From assembly GCA_938015605.1 (NCBI GenBank), contig CALLPO010000049.1:1-17208 (forward strand): DNA of 17,208 bases, written 5' to 3'. Below are positions 17,158-17,208 of this stretch, piece after piece. A program made the translations under genes and the position numbers. The notes under the pieces were generated by a model that was not told the origin of the DNA, searched no databases, and was given only the letters and a program-made list of their open reading frames with translations. Source of the stretch: an uncultured Candidatus Altimarinota bacterium. GTDB taxonomy: Bacteria; Patescibacteriota; Gracilibacteria; BD1-5; UBA6164. Each line of letters opens with the position of its first letter. The first letter of the stretch is position 1.

Positions 17158-17208
17158 GCAAATAGCTTAATTGCTAAATTGCCTATTTTTTATATAGATA
17201 TAAAAGAT

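Noticed and set aside
1..17208. TGA read as tryptophan (Mycoplasma-type code)
   Set aside because: TGA sits at invariant glycines of Walker A and metal-site motifs, and TGG is used at conserved Trp positions.
17145..17208. Possible riboswitch upstream of the mini-pilin gene
   Set aside because: Only a short weak palindrome (TAGC-N6-GCTA) is seen; no conserved riboswitch core is recognisable and the region is cut by the window end.

Overview
This very AT-rich window almost certainly comes from a bacterium of the Candidate Phyla Radiation that reads UGA as glycine (genetic code 25: Gracilibacteria, or Absconditabacteria/SR1). With the standard code nearly every gene breaks into short pieces. 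With TGA = Gly, 21 gap-free, closely packed genes appear. The TGA codons fall on invariant glycines of known motifs: the Walker A loop GVDGSGKT of a kinase, RHG before the HerA P-loop, HGIG and EPG of an M24 peptidase, and GHTAG/TGD of a metallo-beta-lactamase-fold enzyme. TGG is still used for Trp. The 20 complete genes end in TAA (18) or TAG (2), never TGA. The sequence does not decide between the two phyla.

Layout. 1-1395 (-): HerA-like ATPase (DUF853), cut by the window edge. 1545-1817 (+): small unknown gene with a good promoter and a palindrome at its -35. 1818-8290 (-): a housekeeping run in which most genes abut or overlap: RecX-like protein, dTMP kinase-like P-loop kinase, M24 aminopeptidase, Nudix hydrolase, TilS, two tandem SanA/YdcF-like (DUF218) membrane proteins and a nucleoside-phosphorylase-fold protein. 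8442-9437 (-): a winged-helix plus phosphoribosyltransferase fusion, probably a regulator. It is divergent from a four-gene plus-strand operon at 9593-12282: DUF134 regulator, 10-TM transporter-like protein, rhodanese-DUF2892 and an ETHE1-type persulfide dioxygenase. This looks like a sulfide/persulfide module. A nested inverted repeat in the shared promoter region could be its operator. A perfect hairpin at 12284-12314 separates this operon from the next genes.

12314-16281 (-): aminopeptidase N, a type IV pilin-like protein, a small lipoprotein and a small two-TM protein. 16364-16867 (-): a RhuM-like protein with an inverted repeat exactly between its -10 box and start codon. 17046-17144 (-): a 32-residue pilin-leader peptide with a strong Shine-Dalgarno and a strong terminator.

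The last two genes differ from the rest. They use few or no TGA glycine codons, and the last has a correctly spaced Shine-Dalgarno, which I see at no other start here. They may be recent arrivals or mark the edge of foreign or misassembled DNA. No tRNA, rRNA, CRISPR array or insertion sequence was recognised. No stretch over 300 bases lacks a gene.
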